DNA of 64,000 nt. Source: RHKX01 sp963784885. GTDB lineage: Bacteria; Actinomycetota; Thermoleophilia; Solirubrobacterales; 70-9. The stretch spans positions 186,001 through 250,000 of the forward strand of contig CAWATA010000003.1 in the NCBI GenBank assembly GCA_963784885.1, read 5' to 3'. Made by a program: the position numbers and the translations under genes. The notes under the pieces were generated by a model. The model was not told where the DNA came from. It saw nothing but the letters and a program-made list of their open reading frames with translations, and made no database searches. Shown here in pieces: positions 20,232-28,535 of the stretch. Numbering within the stretch: the stretch's first letter is position 1; the number at the start of each line of letters is the position of its first letter.

Positions 20232-21230
20232 ATGAACGCCGCGGCGGTGATCGGCGGGCTTGTCGTCGGTGCGGCCGTCGGGGCGCTGATGTCCTCGCAG
20301 ACCGCCTGCATGAACGCCGGGTTTCGTCGCGCGGTCTTCGAACGCAAGCCGGAGATCCTGCGGATCTTCGCGGTCGCGATCGCCGCCCAGCTGCTGCTGA
20401 TCCCCGTCCTGATCGCGCTCGACGTCGAGCTCTTCCGCTCCGCGTCAGCGCTGCCGGCGATCGGCCTGTTCCCGCTCGCCCAGGTGGTGGGCGGACTGCT
20501 GTTCGGCGCGGGCATGGCTCTCGCGGGCGGCTGCATAACCGGCATCCTCTGGAAGTCCGGCGCAGGCTCGATCGCGACCGCGATCGCAATCGGCGGCTTC
20601 ATCGCGGGTGAGCTGATCATCCGGGGGCCGTTCGAGAGTGTCGCGGTCGAACTCGACGAGACGGCGTCCGGGGTCGACGAGCGGACCCTCTACGGCCTGC
20701 TCGGCGTCGACTACGTTCCGATCGCTCTGGCGCTCGGGGTGCTCGGCCTCGTGCTGCTGCGCCGGAGCTCGTCGACGGCGATCCGAACCGGGCTGCTGCT
20801 CGGAGCGCTGGGGGCGATCGCCTGGGTCGTCGCGGGCTGGGCCGACTACGGTTATGGCCTCGGCTTCGTCGGCGTCCCCGGCAACATCCGCGACGCGCTC
20901 GACGCCGGCGATGCGGGCCTGCTCAGCTTCGCGACCTTTCTCGCCGTCGGCGTGATCGCCGGCGCCGCAGCGACGATCCGCGGCCCGATCCGGCTCCCCG
21001 ACGCCAGTCGCTCGCTCCGCGCGGCCGGCGGCGGGCTCGCGATGGGGATCGGCGGCACGCTCGCGCATGGCTGCAACATCGGCAACGGCCTGACCGGCGT
21101 CCCGCTGCTCTCGCTCGGTTCGCTGCTTGCGATCACGATGATGGCCGCCGGAGCCCTGCTGACGTGGAAGTTCGTCCTCGCCCCGCGCCCCGCCCTTCGC
21201 GGGACCGAGCGACCTGAGCCCGCCTGGTAG
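20232..21230 (+). CDS. YeeE/YedE family sulfur-compound transporter
   Basis: A 332-residue polytopic membrane protein has two homologous halves. It keeps the family cysteines in TACMNAGF, GGCITGILWKSGAGS and AHGCNIGNGLTGVPLLSLGS. YeeE/YedE proteins of the TsuA type import thiosulfate through relays of such cysteines. The full-length single-gene form is seen here rather than split YeeE plus YedE. No sulfurtransferase gene is adjacent. About 270 bases upstream hold no gene. Confidence 0.85.
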   Translation: MNAAAVIGGLVVGAAVGALMSSQTACMNAGFRRAVFERKPEILRIFAVAIAAQLLLIPVLIALDVELFRSASALPAIGLFPLAQVVGGLLFGAGMALAGGCITGILWKSGAGSIATAIAIGGFIAGELIIRGPFESVAVELDETASGVDERTLYGLLGVDYVPIALALGVLGLVLLRRSSSTAIRTGLLLGALGAIAWVVAGWADYGYGLGFVGVPGNIRDALDAGDAGLLSFATFLAVGVIAGAAATIRGPIRLPDASRSLRAAGGGLAMGIGGTLAHGCNIGNGLTGVPLLSLGSLLAITMMAAGALLTWKFVLAPRPALRGTERPEPAW

Positions 21231-21261
21231 CGCCCGGGCCGGAGTTCCGAAGGGTCTCGAC

Positions 21262-21306
21262 GCATCCCGATGGCTCAGCTGGTTGCACGACTCCCTCCCA
21301 GGGAGT
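21262..21306 (+). pseudogene. tRNA-like relic related to the tRNA-Arg(CCT) 5' part
   Basis: The stretch ATCCCGATGGCTCAGCTGG...CGACTCCCTCCCAGGGAGT closely follows the tRNA-Arg(CCT) 5' half and includes a complete anticodon stem-loop (ACTCC-CTCCCAG-GGAGT, anticodon CCC). The D-stem no longer pairs (GCTC versus GCAC) and no matching acceptor or normal T-arm follows, so it is not a working tRNA. It could be a decayed tRNA-Gly or a diverged duplicate of the tRNA-Arg 3 kb upstream. Confidence 0.5.
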
Positions 21307-21345
21307 GGGTGCGATTTCCGTTCATATGGAACGGAAAGTGCACCC
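21307..21345. terminator. Strong hairpin between convergent genes
   Basis: GGGTGC (21307-21312) pairs with GCACCC (21340-21345), and TTTCCGTTC (21315-21323) pairs with GAACGGAAA (21329-21337) around a five-base loop. It lies between converging transcription units and lacks a clear T-run. It may act as a bidirectional terminator. It sits directly on the 3' side of the tRNA-like relic. Confidence 0.45.
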
Positions 21346-21381
21346 AGGTCGTCCAACGGACTGCTCGCGGTGGAGCGTGCC

Positions 21382-22914
21382 TTACGTCGCGACGGTTTCC
21401 GCCGGTGCCGAGGCCGGCGACCGCGCGAACTCCATCCCGTCGTCGATCGGGCCCCAGCGGAGCATCGCGATGTCGTACGGGTAGTTCTGCTTGAGCCGCC
21501 ACGGCGGCCGGGAACCCTGCTTCGGCAGCTCCTCGAGCGAGCGGAGGACGTAGCCGGCCTTCAGGTCTACGACCGGCTCGAGGTCGACATCGGGACCCGG
21601 AGCCCGCGGCGTGCAGTAGACGTAGCCGTGCTCGTCCATGTGGTTGAGCAGGCGGCAGACGTACTTGGAGACGAGGTCGCACTTGAGCGTCCAGGAGGCG
21701 TTCGTGTAGCCGACGGAGAAGGAGAGGTTCGGGACGCCCGCGAGCATCATCCCCTTGTAGGCGACGCTGTCGGACAGGTCGAGCTCGCGGCCGTCGACGA
21801 CGACGTCGATGTCGCCGAGGAAGAGCATCTGCAACCCGGTCGCAGTGACGATCACGTCGGCTTCGAGCTCGCGCCCGGACTCCAGCCGGATTCCGACCTC
21901 GGTGAACGTCTCGATCCGGTCGGTGACGATCTCCGCCTCGCCGGAGCGGATCGCCTTGAACAGGTCGCCGTCGGGGAGGAGGCAGACGCGCTGGTCCCAT
22001 GGGTCGTAGTCGGGATTGAAGTGGGTGTCGACGTCGTAGCCCTCCGGCAGCGCCGCGGCGGCTCCGTTGCGGAAGAACTTCCGCATCAGTCGCGGGAAGC
22101 GGCGGCTGACCCGGTAGCTGATCAGCTGCAGCGCGACGTTCTTGGCGCGGGTCAGCGAGTAGGCGAGGCGGGCGGGCAGCCGGCGCTGCAACGCCATCGC
22201 GATCCGGTCCTGCGCCGGCAGCGAGACGACGTAGGTCGGCGAGCGCTGCAGCATCGTCACCTGCTCGGCCTTCCCCGCGAGCGCTGGGACGAGGGTCATC
22301 GCGGTGGCGCCGCTGCCGATCACCACCACCCGCTTGCCGTCGTAGTCGAGATCGGCGGGCCAGTGCTGGGGGTGGACCACCGGCCCGCGGAATCGCTCCC
22401 GACCCCTGAACTCGGGCGAGTAGCCCTCGTCGTAGCGGAAGTAGCCCGTGCAGCCGCAGATGAAGTTGCAGCTCATCGGAACGGTGGTGGTCGTCCCGTC
22501 CGCGGCCGTCCGTTCGACGTCGACGTGCCAGAGGGCGTCGGCGCTCGACCACTCGGCGCGGACGACCCGATGGCCGAAGCGGATCTCGTCGCCGATGCCG
22601 TATTCGCTCGCGGTCTCCTCGAGGTAGGCGAGGATCGCCGGGCCGTCGGCGATCGCCTCGGACTCCTCCCAGGGCCGGAACGAGTAGCCGAGGGTGAACA
22701 TGTCGGAGTCGGAGCGGATGCCCGGGTAGCGGAACAGGTCCCAGGTGCCGCCGATCGCCTCCCGCGCCTCGAGCATCGCGAATGTCTTGGAGGGACAGCG
22801 CTCGAGCAGGTGGCACGCGGCGCTGATCCCCGAGATTCCGGCGCCGACGATCAGGACGTCGACGTGCTCGACGTCCTCTGCGGTGCGCTTGGCTGTGGTC
22901 GTCACCGGCTCCAC
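21382..22914 (-). CDS. Flavin-containing Baeyer-Villiger-type monooxygenase (EthA-like)
   Basis: This encodes a 510-residue enzyme with an N-terminal FAD-binding motif (VLIVGAGISGISAACHLLER), the ARE-GGTWDLFRYPGIRSDSD segment, and the Baeyer-Villiger fingerprint FRGPVVHPQHWP. A second, NADPH-binding GxGxxA motif follows (VVVIGSGATAMTLVPAL), then ATGLQMLFLGD near the C-terminus. The family inserts oxygen next to a ketone using NADPH and O2; the substrate is unknown. The gene lies 54 bases downstream of an MFS exporter on the same strand, so co-transcription is likely, perhaps under the adjacent HxlR regulator. Confidence 0.88.
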   Translation of the reverse strand: MEPVTTTAKRTAEDVEHVDVLIVGAGISGISAACHLLERCPSKTFAMLEAREAIGGTWDLFRYPGIRSDSDMFTLGYSFRPWEESEAIADGPAILAYLEETASEYGIGDEIRFGHRVVRAEWSSADALWHVDVERTAADGTTTTVPMSCNFICGCTGYFRYDEGYSPEFRGRERFRGPVVHPQHWPADLDYDGKRVVVIGSGATAMTLVPALAGKAEQVTMLQRSPTYVVSLPAQDRIAMALQRRLPARLAYSLTRAKNVALQLISYRVSRRFPRLMRKFFRNGAAAALPEGYDVDTHFNPDYDPWDQRVCLLPDGDLFKAIRSGEAEIVTDRIETFTEVGIRLESGRELEADVIVTATGLQMLFLGDIDVVVDGRELDLSDSVAYKGMMLAGVPNLSFSVGYTNASWTLKCDLVSKYVCRLLNHMDEHGYVYCTPRAPGPDVDLEPVVDLKAGYVLRSLEELPKQGSRPPWRLKQNYPYDIAMLRWGPIDDGMEFARSPASAPAETVAT

Positions 22915-22968
22915 GCACGCGACACTACCCGCGCACGGGCGCCGCGCAGTGTGAACCCGACACGGAAG

Positions 22969-24507
22969 TCAGGCTTGGCTCGGTGCAGGGGCCGGCTCCG
23001 AAGCGATCGCGAGGTCGATGCCGGCGTCCTCCTCGACCGGCCGCGACGGCAGCAACGCCGCCACGAACACGGAGCCGACCGCACAGACCCCCGCGGCCAC
23101 CAGGCATCCGGCGGCCAGCCCGTCGTAGAAGCCGGCGCTCGCGATCGCCCGCAGCGCTTCGCCGGGTGCGCCCCCGAGTTGGTCGGAGATCGCGAACGCT
23201 GCGCCGATCGAGTCCGAGGCCGGCCCGGTCGGAAGCGCAGCGGGGGCCCCGTCGAATCCGGAGGCGTAAAGCGATGCGAACACGGACCCGATCACCGCGA
23301 CCCCGAGCGTTCCGCCGAGCTCGCGGGTCGTGTCGTTGACGCCCGACCCGACGCCGGCGTTCGCGCTCGGCACCGCGCCCATGATCGACTCGGTCGCCGG
23401 CGCGGAGGTGAAGCCCATCGCGGTTCCGAGGACGACCATCTGGGCGGCGATCTCGAGGTAGGGAGTCGAGCCGTCGACCTGCGAGGTCCAGGCGAACATG
23501 ACCGCGCCGAGCGCGAGCCCGGCCGCGACCACGAGCTTGTTGCCGACGCGGACGGCGAGGATCGTCCCGATCACCGCCGCGGTCCCGGTCGAGAGCGCCA
23601 CGGGAAGCAGCCGGACCCCGGTCTCGAGCGCGCCGTAGCCGCGGAGGATCTGGAAGTACTGGGTGATCAGGAAGATGAAGCCGAAGAGCGCGAAGAACGA
23701 GAACGTGATCGCGACCGACGCGGCGCTGAAGCGGGCGTTGCGGAACAGGCGGACATCGAGCAGCGGCGCCGCGGCACGCGCCTCGTAGGCGACGAACGCT
23801 CCCAGCGCCGCGATCGCGATCGCGAACCCGGCCAGCGTCCGCGTCGCGAGCCAGCCGTATTCCGGAGCCTCGATGATCGTGAAGACGAGCGCGAGGACGC
23901 CGAGAGTCGAGAGCCCGAGCCCGAGGCGGTCGATGCGGGGGCGGGCCGGGTCGCCGGACTCGGGGACGAGCAGCGTGACGAGCGCGAACGCCAGCGCGGC
24001 GAGCGGCAGCTTCATCCAGAACGCCGCCTGCCAGCCGCTGGCCTCGAGCAGCGCCCCGCCGACGATCGGCCCGAGCGCGACCGCGATCCCGGTCGTCGCG
24101 CCCCACAGCCCGATGGCCTTCGCCCGGGCCGACCGCTCGTCGAAGAGGTGGACGATCGTCGAGAGCGTGGCCGGGAAGATCACCGCGGCGCCGACGCCCA
24201 TCAGCGCCCGCCAGCCGATCAGCTCGCCGCTCGAGCCCGAGAGCGATGCTCCGAGGTTGCCGGCGAAGTAGATCGCGAGCCCGATCAGGAGCAGCCGCCG
24301 GCGGCCGAACCGGTCGCCGAGACCGCCGGCGGCGAGGACGAGCGCGGCGAAGGTGAGGGTGTAGGCGTCGACGATCCACTGCAGGTCGCGGGTCGAGGCA
24401 TCGAGCGTCGTCGAGAGCGTCGGCAGGGTGACGTTGACGATCGTCGTGTCGACGTTGACCGCGAATGCGCACAGCAGCAGGACGGCGAGGGCTGGGGCTC
24501 GGCTCAC
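22969..24507 (-). CDS. MFS drug exporter, DHA2 (14-TM) family
   Basis: GTG 24507 is preceded by a strong ribosome binding site (GGAGGT on the minus strand). The 512-residue protein has the family motifs NVDTTIVNVTLPTLSTTLD, DAYTLTFAALVLAAGGLGDR-FGRR (motif A) and LWGATTGIAVALGPIVGGAL (motif C), with about 14 hydrophobic helices. DHA2 members export drugs or toxic organics by proton antiport. It is divergent from an HxlR-type regulator, with an inverted repeat in between, suggesting local control. Confidence 0.9.
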   Translation of the reverse strand: MSRAPALAVLLLCAFAVNVDTTIVNVTLPTLSTTLDASTRDLQWIVDAYTLTFAALVLAAGGLGDRFGRRRLLLIGLAIYFAGNLGASLSGSSGELIGWRALMGVGAAVIFPATLSTIVHLFDERSARAKAIGLWGATTGIAVALGPIVGGALLEASGWQAAFWMKLPLAALAFALVTLLVPESGDPARPRIDRLGLGLSTLGVLALVFTIIEAPEYGWLATRTLAGFAIAIAALGAFVAYEARAAAPLLDVRLFRNARFSAASVAITFSFFALFGFIFLITQYFQILRGYGALETGVRLLPVALSTGTAAVIGTILAVRVGNKLVVAAGLALGAVMFAWTSQVDGSTPYLEIAAQMVVLGTAMGFTSAPATESIMGAVPSANAGVGSGVNDTTRELGGTLGVAVIGSVFASLYASGFDGAPAALPTGPASDSIGAAFAISDQLGGAPGEALRAIASAGFYDGLAAGCLVAAGVCAVGSVFVAALLPSRPVEEDAGIDLAIASEPAPAPSQA

Positions 24508-24573
24508 TGGTGGTACCTCCGGCGGGTCGGGTTCATCGCGATCGGATCATAGTACAAAATTACATATCGTCTA

Positions 24574-24591
24574 GTTATCTATCTCGATAAC
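24574..24591. promoter_or_regulatory. GTTATC-N6-GATAAC operator candidate
   Basis: A perfect inverted repeat (24574-24579 and 24586-24591) lies in an unusually AT-rich 100-base divergent intergenic region, 16 bases before the HxlR gene and 66 before the exporter start. The position suits autoregulation and repression of the exporter. Confidence 0.5.
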
Positions 24592-24607
24592 GCGCTAGAA
24601 TCGAGTC

Positions 24608-25246
24608 ATGTCCAAGCGGAGCTACCGGCAGATCTGCGGCGTCGCGAAGGCACTCGACCTGCTCGGCGAGCGCTGGACGTTGTTGGTCGTCCGCGAGCTG
24701 TTGCTCGGGCCGAAGCGCTTCGGGGCCCTCCGCGATGCCCTTCCCGGCCTCAGCGCCAACCTGCTCAGCGCGCGGCTGCGCTCGCTCATCGAGGCGGGGG
24801 TCGTCGACCGGGTCGAGCTGCCGGCTCCGGCGTCGGTCGAGGCCTACGCGCTGACCGAGCGCGGCGAGGAGCTTCGTCCGATGATGGAGTCGCTGGCGCT
24901 CTGGGGATACGAGCTGCTCGAGCCCGAGGCCGAGTACGAGCAGGGGTGGGAGGTCCGCCCCTCCTGGCTCACGTCGACGCTGGCCGCCGGCGCCGAGCCG
25001 GGGGCGCTCGAGGACCTCGACGGCCGCAGCTTCAACTTCGCGGTCGACGGCGACCGCTTCTCGGTCCGGGTGAGCGACGGGGTTGCGAGGGTTCGTCACG
25101 GCGAGCTCGCCGATCCCGACGCCGAGCTGGCTACCGATCTGCGCAGCTACGTCGAGCTCGCCACCGGCGACGCCGAGGTCGAGGACCCACTGCTGGCCCC
25201 GCTGTTCGCCGCGCTTGCGGAAGCGGAGCCGGCGGGAGCTCGCTGA
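24608..25246 (+). CDS. HxlR-family transcriptional regulator with SCP2-like C-terminal domain
   Basis: Residues 1-105 are an HxlR winged helix (CGVAKALDLLGERWTLLVVR, ELLLGPKRFGALRDALPGLS, NLLSARLRSLIEAGVV). The remaining 105 residues form a SCP2/sterol-carrier-like fold (FNFAVDGDRFSVRVSDGVAR, DAELATDLRSYVELATG), seen in a subset of actinobacterial HxlR proteins and possibly a ligand-binding pocket. It is divergent from the MFS exporter/BVMO pair and is probably its regulator. ATG 24608 lies just after the AT-rich operator region. Confidence 0.88.
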   Translation: MSKRSYRQICGVAKALDLLGERWTLLVVRELLLGPKRFGALRDALPGLSANLLSARLRSLIEAGVVDRVELPAPASVEAYALTERGEELRPMMESLALWGYELLEPEAEYEQGWEVRPSWLTSTLAAGAEPGALEDLDGRSFNFAVDGDRFSVRVSDGVARVRHGELADPDAELATDLRSYVELATGDAEVEDPLLAPLFAALAEAEPAGAR

Positions 25247-25398
25247 GCGGGCTTCCGGCCTGGAGCCCGGCCGGGTGGCGGGTGCGGCAGCCCTTAGCCG
25301 CGCCGCTTGAGCCTTCCCGTCGTCGCGTCCGGGAAGGTCGGTTGCCCACTCCGGCTTCGTCCCGCTTCGCGCCGCCGGATATGCGAGGCTTCCGGCGG

Positions 25399-26178
25399 AT
25401 GAGCCAAGGTCCACCGACTTCCGGATCCGGCGCCGAGCCCGGAGGCCAGCCGGCCGAGCCGGTTCAGCCCGAGGTTCCGGCCGGCTGGTACCCGCACCCG
25501 ACCGCCCCCGGCTGGGAGGCCTACTGGACGGGTGCAGCCTGGGGACCGGAGACGCGCCCGGCTCAGGCAGCCCCGGCGCCCCCCGATCCACAGCCCGCCG
25601 AGCAGCAGGCCCAGACCGAGGCCCAGCCGACGGCCGGCGTCGCCGCGGCGCCCGTGGTGGCGACACCGGCGGCGGCCGCAGCGGGCGCGACGGCACCGGA
25701 GGCCCGCTCGAGCAGCTCGCTGCCCGTGATTCTCTGCGTGCTCGGAGCGATCGTCGCAATCGTCGGCTCGTTCCTGCCGATGGCGTCGAGCAGCATCGAT
25801 GGGATCGACTTCACCGACAACACCCTCGTCGGCCAGAGCATCGGAATCGCGGTGATCGCGGTTGCCGTGATCGGCGCCGGCCTCGCCGTCTGGAGCTACC
25901 TGAATGCCAACCGGACCTGGCTCGTGGTCCTGCTCGGAGCGGTGATCGTCGGGATCGCCGCCTACATGGGGCTGGTCGGGGTCGACGACCTGACGCCCGA
26001 CCTCGCGGTGCCCACCTCTTTCGGGAAGGTCGACCCGGAGGTGGCCAGCCAGCTCTCCGAGGCGGCGTCGCAGGCGACCGACCCCGGCGCCTCCGCCTCG
26101 ACCGGCATCTTCGCCGTCGCCATCGGCGGACTGCTGATGGTCCTCGGGGGCGTCGGACTCGCACGCGAGAACCGCTGA
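25399..26178 (+). CDS. DUF2510 membrane protein
   Basis: The N-terminal 50 residues include the DUF2510 motif PAGWYPHPTAPGWEAYWTGA-W, followed by an Ala/Pro/Gln-rich linker. Four hydrophobic segments then follow (LPVILCVLGAIVAIVGSFLP, IGIAVIAVAVIGAGLAVWSY, WLVVLLGAVIVGIAAYMGLV, GIFAVAIGGLLMVLGGVGLA). ATG 25399 is preferred; ATG 25381 is an in-frame alternative. The DUF2510 tryptophan-rich segment is usually cytoplasmic and may mediate interactions. Function unknown. Confidence 0.75.
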   Translation: MSQGPPTSGSGAEPGGQPAEPVQPEVPAGWYPHPTAPGWEAYWTGAAWGPETRPAQAAPAPPDPQPAEQQAQTEAQPTAGVAAAPVVATPAAAAAGATAPEARSSSSLPVILCVLGAIVAIVGSFLPMASSSIDGIDFTDNTLVGQSIGIAVIAVAVIGAGLAVWSYLNANRTWLVVLLGAVIVGIAAYMGLVGVDDLTPDLAVPTSFGKVDPEVASQLSEAASQATDPGASASTGIFAVAIGGLLMVLGGVGLARENR

Positions 26179-26265
26179 GCGCCGCCCGCCGGCCCGGGCG
26201 CCGGGCCCGGCTTCCCACGCCCGCCTGAGGGCAGGACACGCAGGTCCGGCCGCGAAGGGGCGTCC

Positions 26266-27948
26266 GTGAACCAATCCGAGCTTCCAGCGCCCGCAGCGGC
26301 CGCGGGACAGCCCGCCGCCGGCCGTGCGGACCCCGATTCGCTGACCCGGCTGCCGACGAGGCGCCAGTTCCTCGACCGGCTCGGCATCGAGATCGACTCG
26401 CTCGCCGAGGGCAGCGGGTCCGTCGCGGTCCTGCTCGTCGACATCGACGGGTTCCGTCGGGTCAACCGCGACCTCGGTCATGCCGTCGGCGACCAGCTCC
26501 TGTTCTCGGCCGGGCGCCGGCTGCTGTCGGCGGTTCGCAGCGATGACGTCGTCGCTCGCGCCGGCGGCGACGAGTTCGTCGTCATGAGCCGTGGCCTCGC
26601 GACCGGCTCCGACGTCGCCGCCCTGGCAGGCTCGATCCTCGCGGCCTTCGACGACCCGTTCGACCTCGGGGTCGAGACCGTGACCGCGACGGCCTCGGTC
26701 GGCGTCGTCCTCTCCGACGAGCCCGGCGCGTCGGCGGAGTCGCTCGTGGGCGACGCCGAGGCGGCCCTGGAGCGAAATCGCTCGGGGAGCCGGCGGTTCG
26801 AGGTCTTCGACGAGGAGCTGCGCGAGCGGATCCGCTATCGAGCCGAGCTCGGCCGCGAGCTCGGCGCCGCCCTCGCGGCCGATGAGATCGCCTTCCACTA
26901 CCAGCCGATCGTCGACATCGCCTCCGGCCGAGTCGCGTCGGTCGAGGTCCTGGCGCGCTGGCACCATCCCGAGCGTGGCGCCATCTCGCCGGAGCTCTTC
27001 GTCCCGATCGCCGAGGAGTCCGGCTGCGTCGGCCATCTGCTCGACCGATTGCTCGCGCACGCGGCCGCCGACTTTCCGCTGATCGCCGCCTGCGATCCGA
27101 CCAGGTCGATCTCGCTCGCGATCAACGTGTCGTCGAGCCAGCTCACATCCGATGCGCTGATCGGCGCGATCCGCGGTCTGATCGAGAGGCTCGACCTCGA
27201 GCCCGGCCGTGTCGTCGTCGAGATCTCCGAGTCCGCTCTCAGCGGCGCCGCCGACGCCTACCTCGCCCGCGTCACCGAGCTGCGCACCCTCGGGGTCCGG
27301 ATCTCGCTCGACGACTTCGGCACCGCCTCGACGTCGATCGCCCAGCTTCGCTCGCTCCCGATCGACCAGATCAAGCTCGACCGGTCGTTCGTCGTCGGGC
27401 TCGGCGAGGCATCCGCCGACGCCGCCCTCGCCGCCGGGGTCCTGCCGCTCGCTCGCGCGCTCGGGATCGAGGTCGTCGCCGAGGGGATCGAGACCGAGGG
27501 CCAGCTCGCGCACCTGTTCGCGCTCGGTTACCGCCAGGGGCAGGGGTACATGCTCGCCCGCCCCGGTCCCGCGGCCGCGGCCGCCGAGCTCGTCGCCTCG
27601 GGCCCGATCTTCGCGACCCGGAGCATCGAGACGGCGACGCTGAGCGCCGCCCGCGAGACCTTCCGCCGGGCGCTGCTCGCCGGCGACGCCAAGGAGGCGG
27701 AAACGGTCGTCGCCGACGCAGTCGACGCCGGGATCGACCCGATCAAGATCCAGAGCGAGGTCATCGGCCGGGCCCTGCACTGGATCGATTCCGAGTGGGA
27801 GGCGGGGCGGTTGCGCGCGGCCGACGAGCACCTCGCCGCCGCGATCTGCGAGCGCCAGCTCGCCACGATCCTCGACTCCCACATCATCCCCGAGCCACGG
27901 TTCCGCCAAGCGGACGGGGCGCGAGCCGCCGGCAGCAGGCAGGTCTGA
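26266..27948 (+). CDS. GGDEF-EAL protein with C-terminal cobalamin-cap-like helical domain
   Basis: This is a 560-residue cytoplasmic protein. The GGDEF domain spans residues 25-185 with an intact GGDEF at 100-104. The EAL domain spans about 195-440 with EVL at 227-229, DDFG and EGIETEGQ, so both c-di-GMP synthesis and hydrolysis are possible. Residues 461-535 form a helical bundle like the cap of B12-binding domains, with W511, nine residues, then E521-H522 (the Wx9EH pattern of CarH-type photoreceptors). The Rossmann cobalamin-binding half with DxHxxG is absent. There is no transmembrane segment or sensory N-terminal domain. The GTG start is at 26266. Confidence 0.85.
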   Translation: MNQSELPAPAAAAGQPAAGRADPDSLTRLPTRRQFLDRLGIEIDSLAEGSGSVAVLLVDIDGFRRVNRDLGHAVGDQLLFSAGRRLLSAVRSDDVVARAGGDEFVVMSRGLATGSDVAALAGSILAAFDDPFDLGVETVTATASVGVVLSDEPGASAESLVGDAEAALERNRSGSRRFEVFDEELRERIRYRAELGRELGAALAADEIAFHYQPIVDIASGRVASVEVLARWHHPERGAISPELFVPIAEESGCVGHLLDRLLAHAAADFPLIAACDPTRSISLAINVSSSQLTSDALIGAIRGLIERLDLEPGRVVVEISESALSGAADAYLARVTELRTLGVRISLDDFGTASTSIAQLRSLPIDQIKLDRSFVVGLGEASADAALAAGVLPLARALGIEVVAEGIETEGQLAHLFALGYRQGQGYMLARPGPAAAAAELVASGPIFATRSIETATLSAARETFRRALLAGDAKEAETVVADAVDAGIDPIKIQSEVIGRALHWIDSEWEAGRLRAADEHLAAAICERQLATILDSHIIPEPRFRQADGARAAGSRQV

Positions 27949-27970
27949 GCGCGTCCGGCGCGCTCCCCGG

Positions 27971-28528
27971 CTAGCGGTCGTCCCGCTCCGGGTAGACCTC
28001 GTCGATCGTCGCCAGCGGCATGTAGGGAGCGCCGTCGGAGGCCGCCGCGATGTTCTCGCCGCCGCCGGCGAGCCGATCGAGGACCGAGACCGTACCGGCG
28101 ATCTCGAGCCCCTCCTCGCGACACCGCTCGATCGCCTTCACGGTCGAGCCGCCGGTGGTCACGACGTCCTCCACGATCAGCACGCGCGCGCCGCGATCGA
28201 GGATCGGTCCCTCGACCCAGCGCTGCAGCCCGTGCTGCTTCTTCTCCTTGCGGACGAAGAAAGCCAGCAGGTCGTGCCCGGCCGGATCGGAGATCGCCGC
28301 GCTGGCGATCGGGTCGGCGCCCATCGTCATCCCGCCGACCGCCGCCGCCTCGAGCCGGCCGGCCTCGGCGGCGACGAGCGCGCCGAGCGCACCGAAGCCG
28401 GGTTGACGGAGGATCGCCCGCTTCGCGTCGACGTAGTAGGAGGCCGTGGCGCCGCTGGTCAGGGTCACCTCGCCGATCACGAGCGCGTGCTCGCGCAGTT
28501 CGGCGATCAGCGTCTCCCGCGCACCCAT
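27971..28528 (-). CDS. pyrE: Orotate phosphoribosyltransferase
   Basis: This catalyses orotate plus PRPP to OMP in pyrimidine synthesis. The PRPP-binding loop VLIVEDVVTTGGSTVKAIER, the FFVRKEKKQHG catalytic loop and GGMTMGADPIASA are all present. ATG 28528 is chosen over the longer reading from 28570 because it lies just after the upstream stop and starts the conserved helix ARETLIAELREHALV. It is last in a minus-strand run with the HAD hydrolase, CPBP protease and L,D-transpeptidase genes (8 bases after the latter). Other pyr genes are not nearby. Confidence 0.93.
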   Translation of the reverse strand: MGARETLIAELREHALVIGEVTLTSGATASYYVDAKRAILRQPGFGALGALVAAEAGRLEAAAVGGMTMGADPIASAAISDPAGHDLLAFFVRKEKKQHGLQRWVEGPILDRGARVLIVEDVVTTGGSTVKAIERCREEGLEIAGTVSVLDRLAGGGENIAAASDGAPYMPLATIDEVYPERDDR

Positions 28529-28535
28529 CGGAGCT

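Noticed and set aside
21283..24552. Very long open frame (over 1000 codons) on the plus strand
   Set aside because: It is antisense to the well-supported monooxygenase and MFS genes; its composition is Arg/Gly/Asp-rich with no motifs, typical of a shadow frame in GC-rich DNA.
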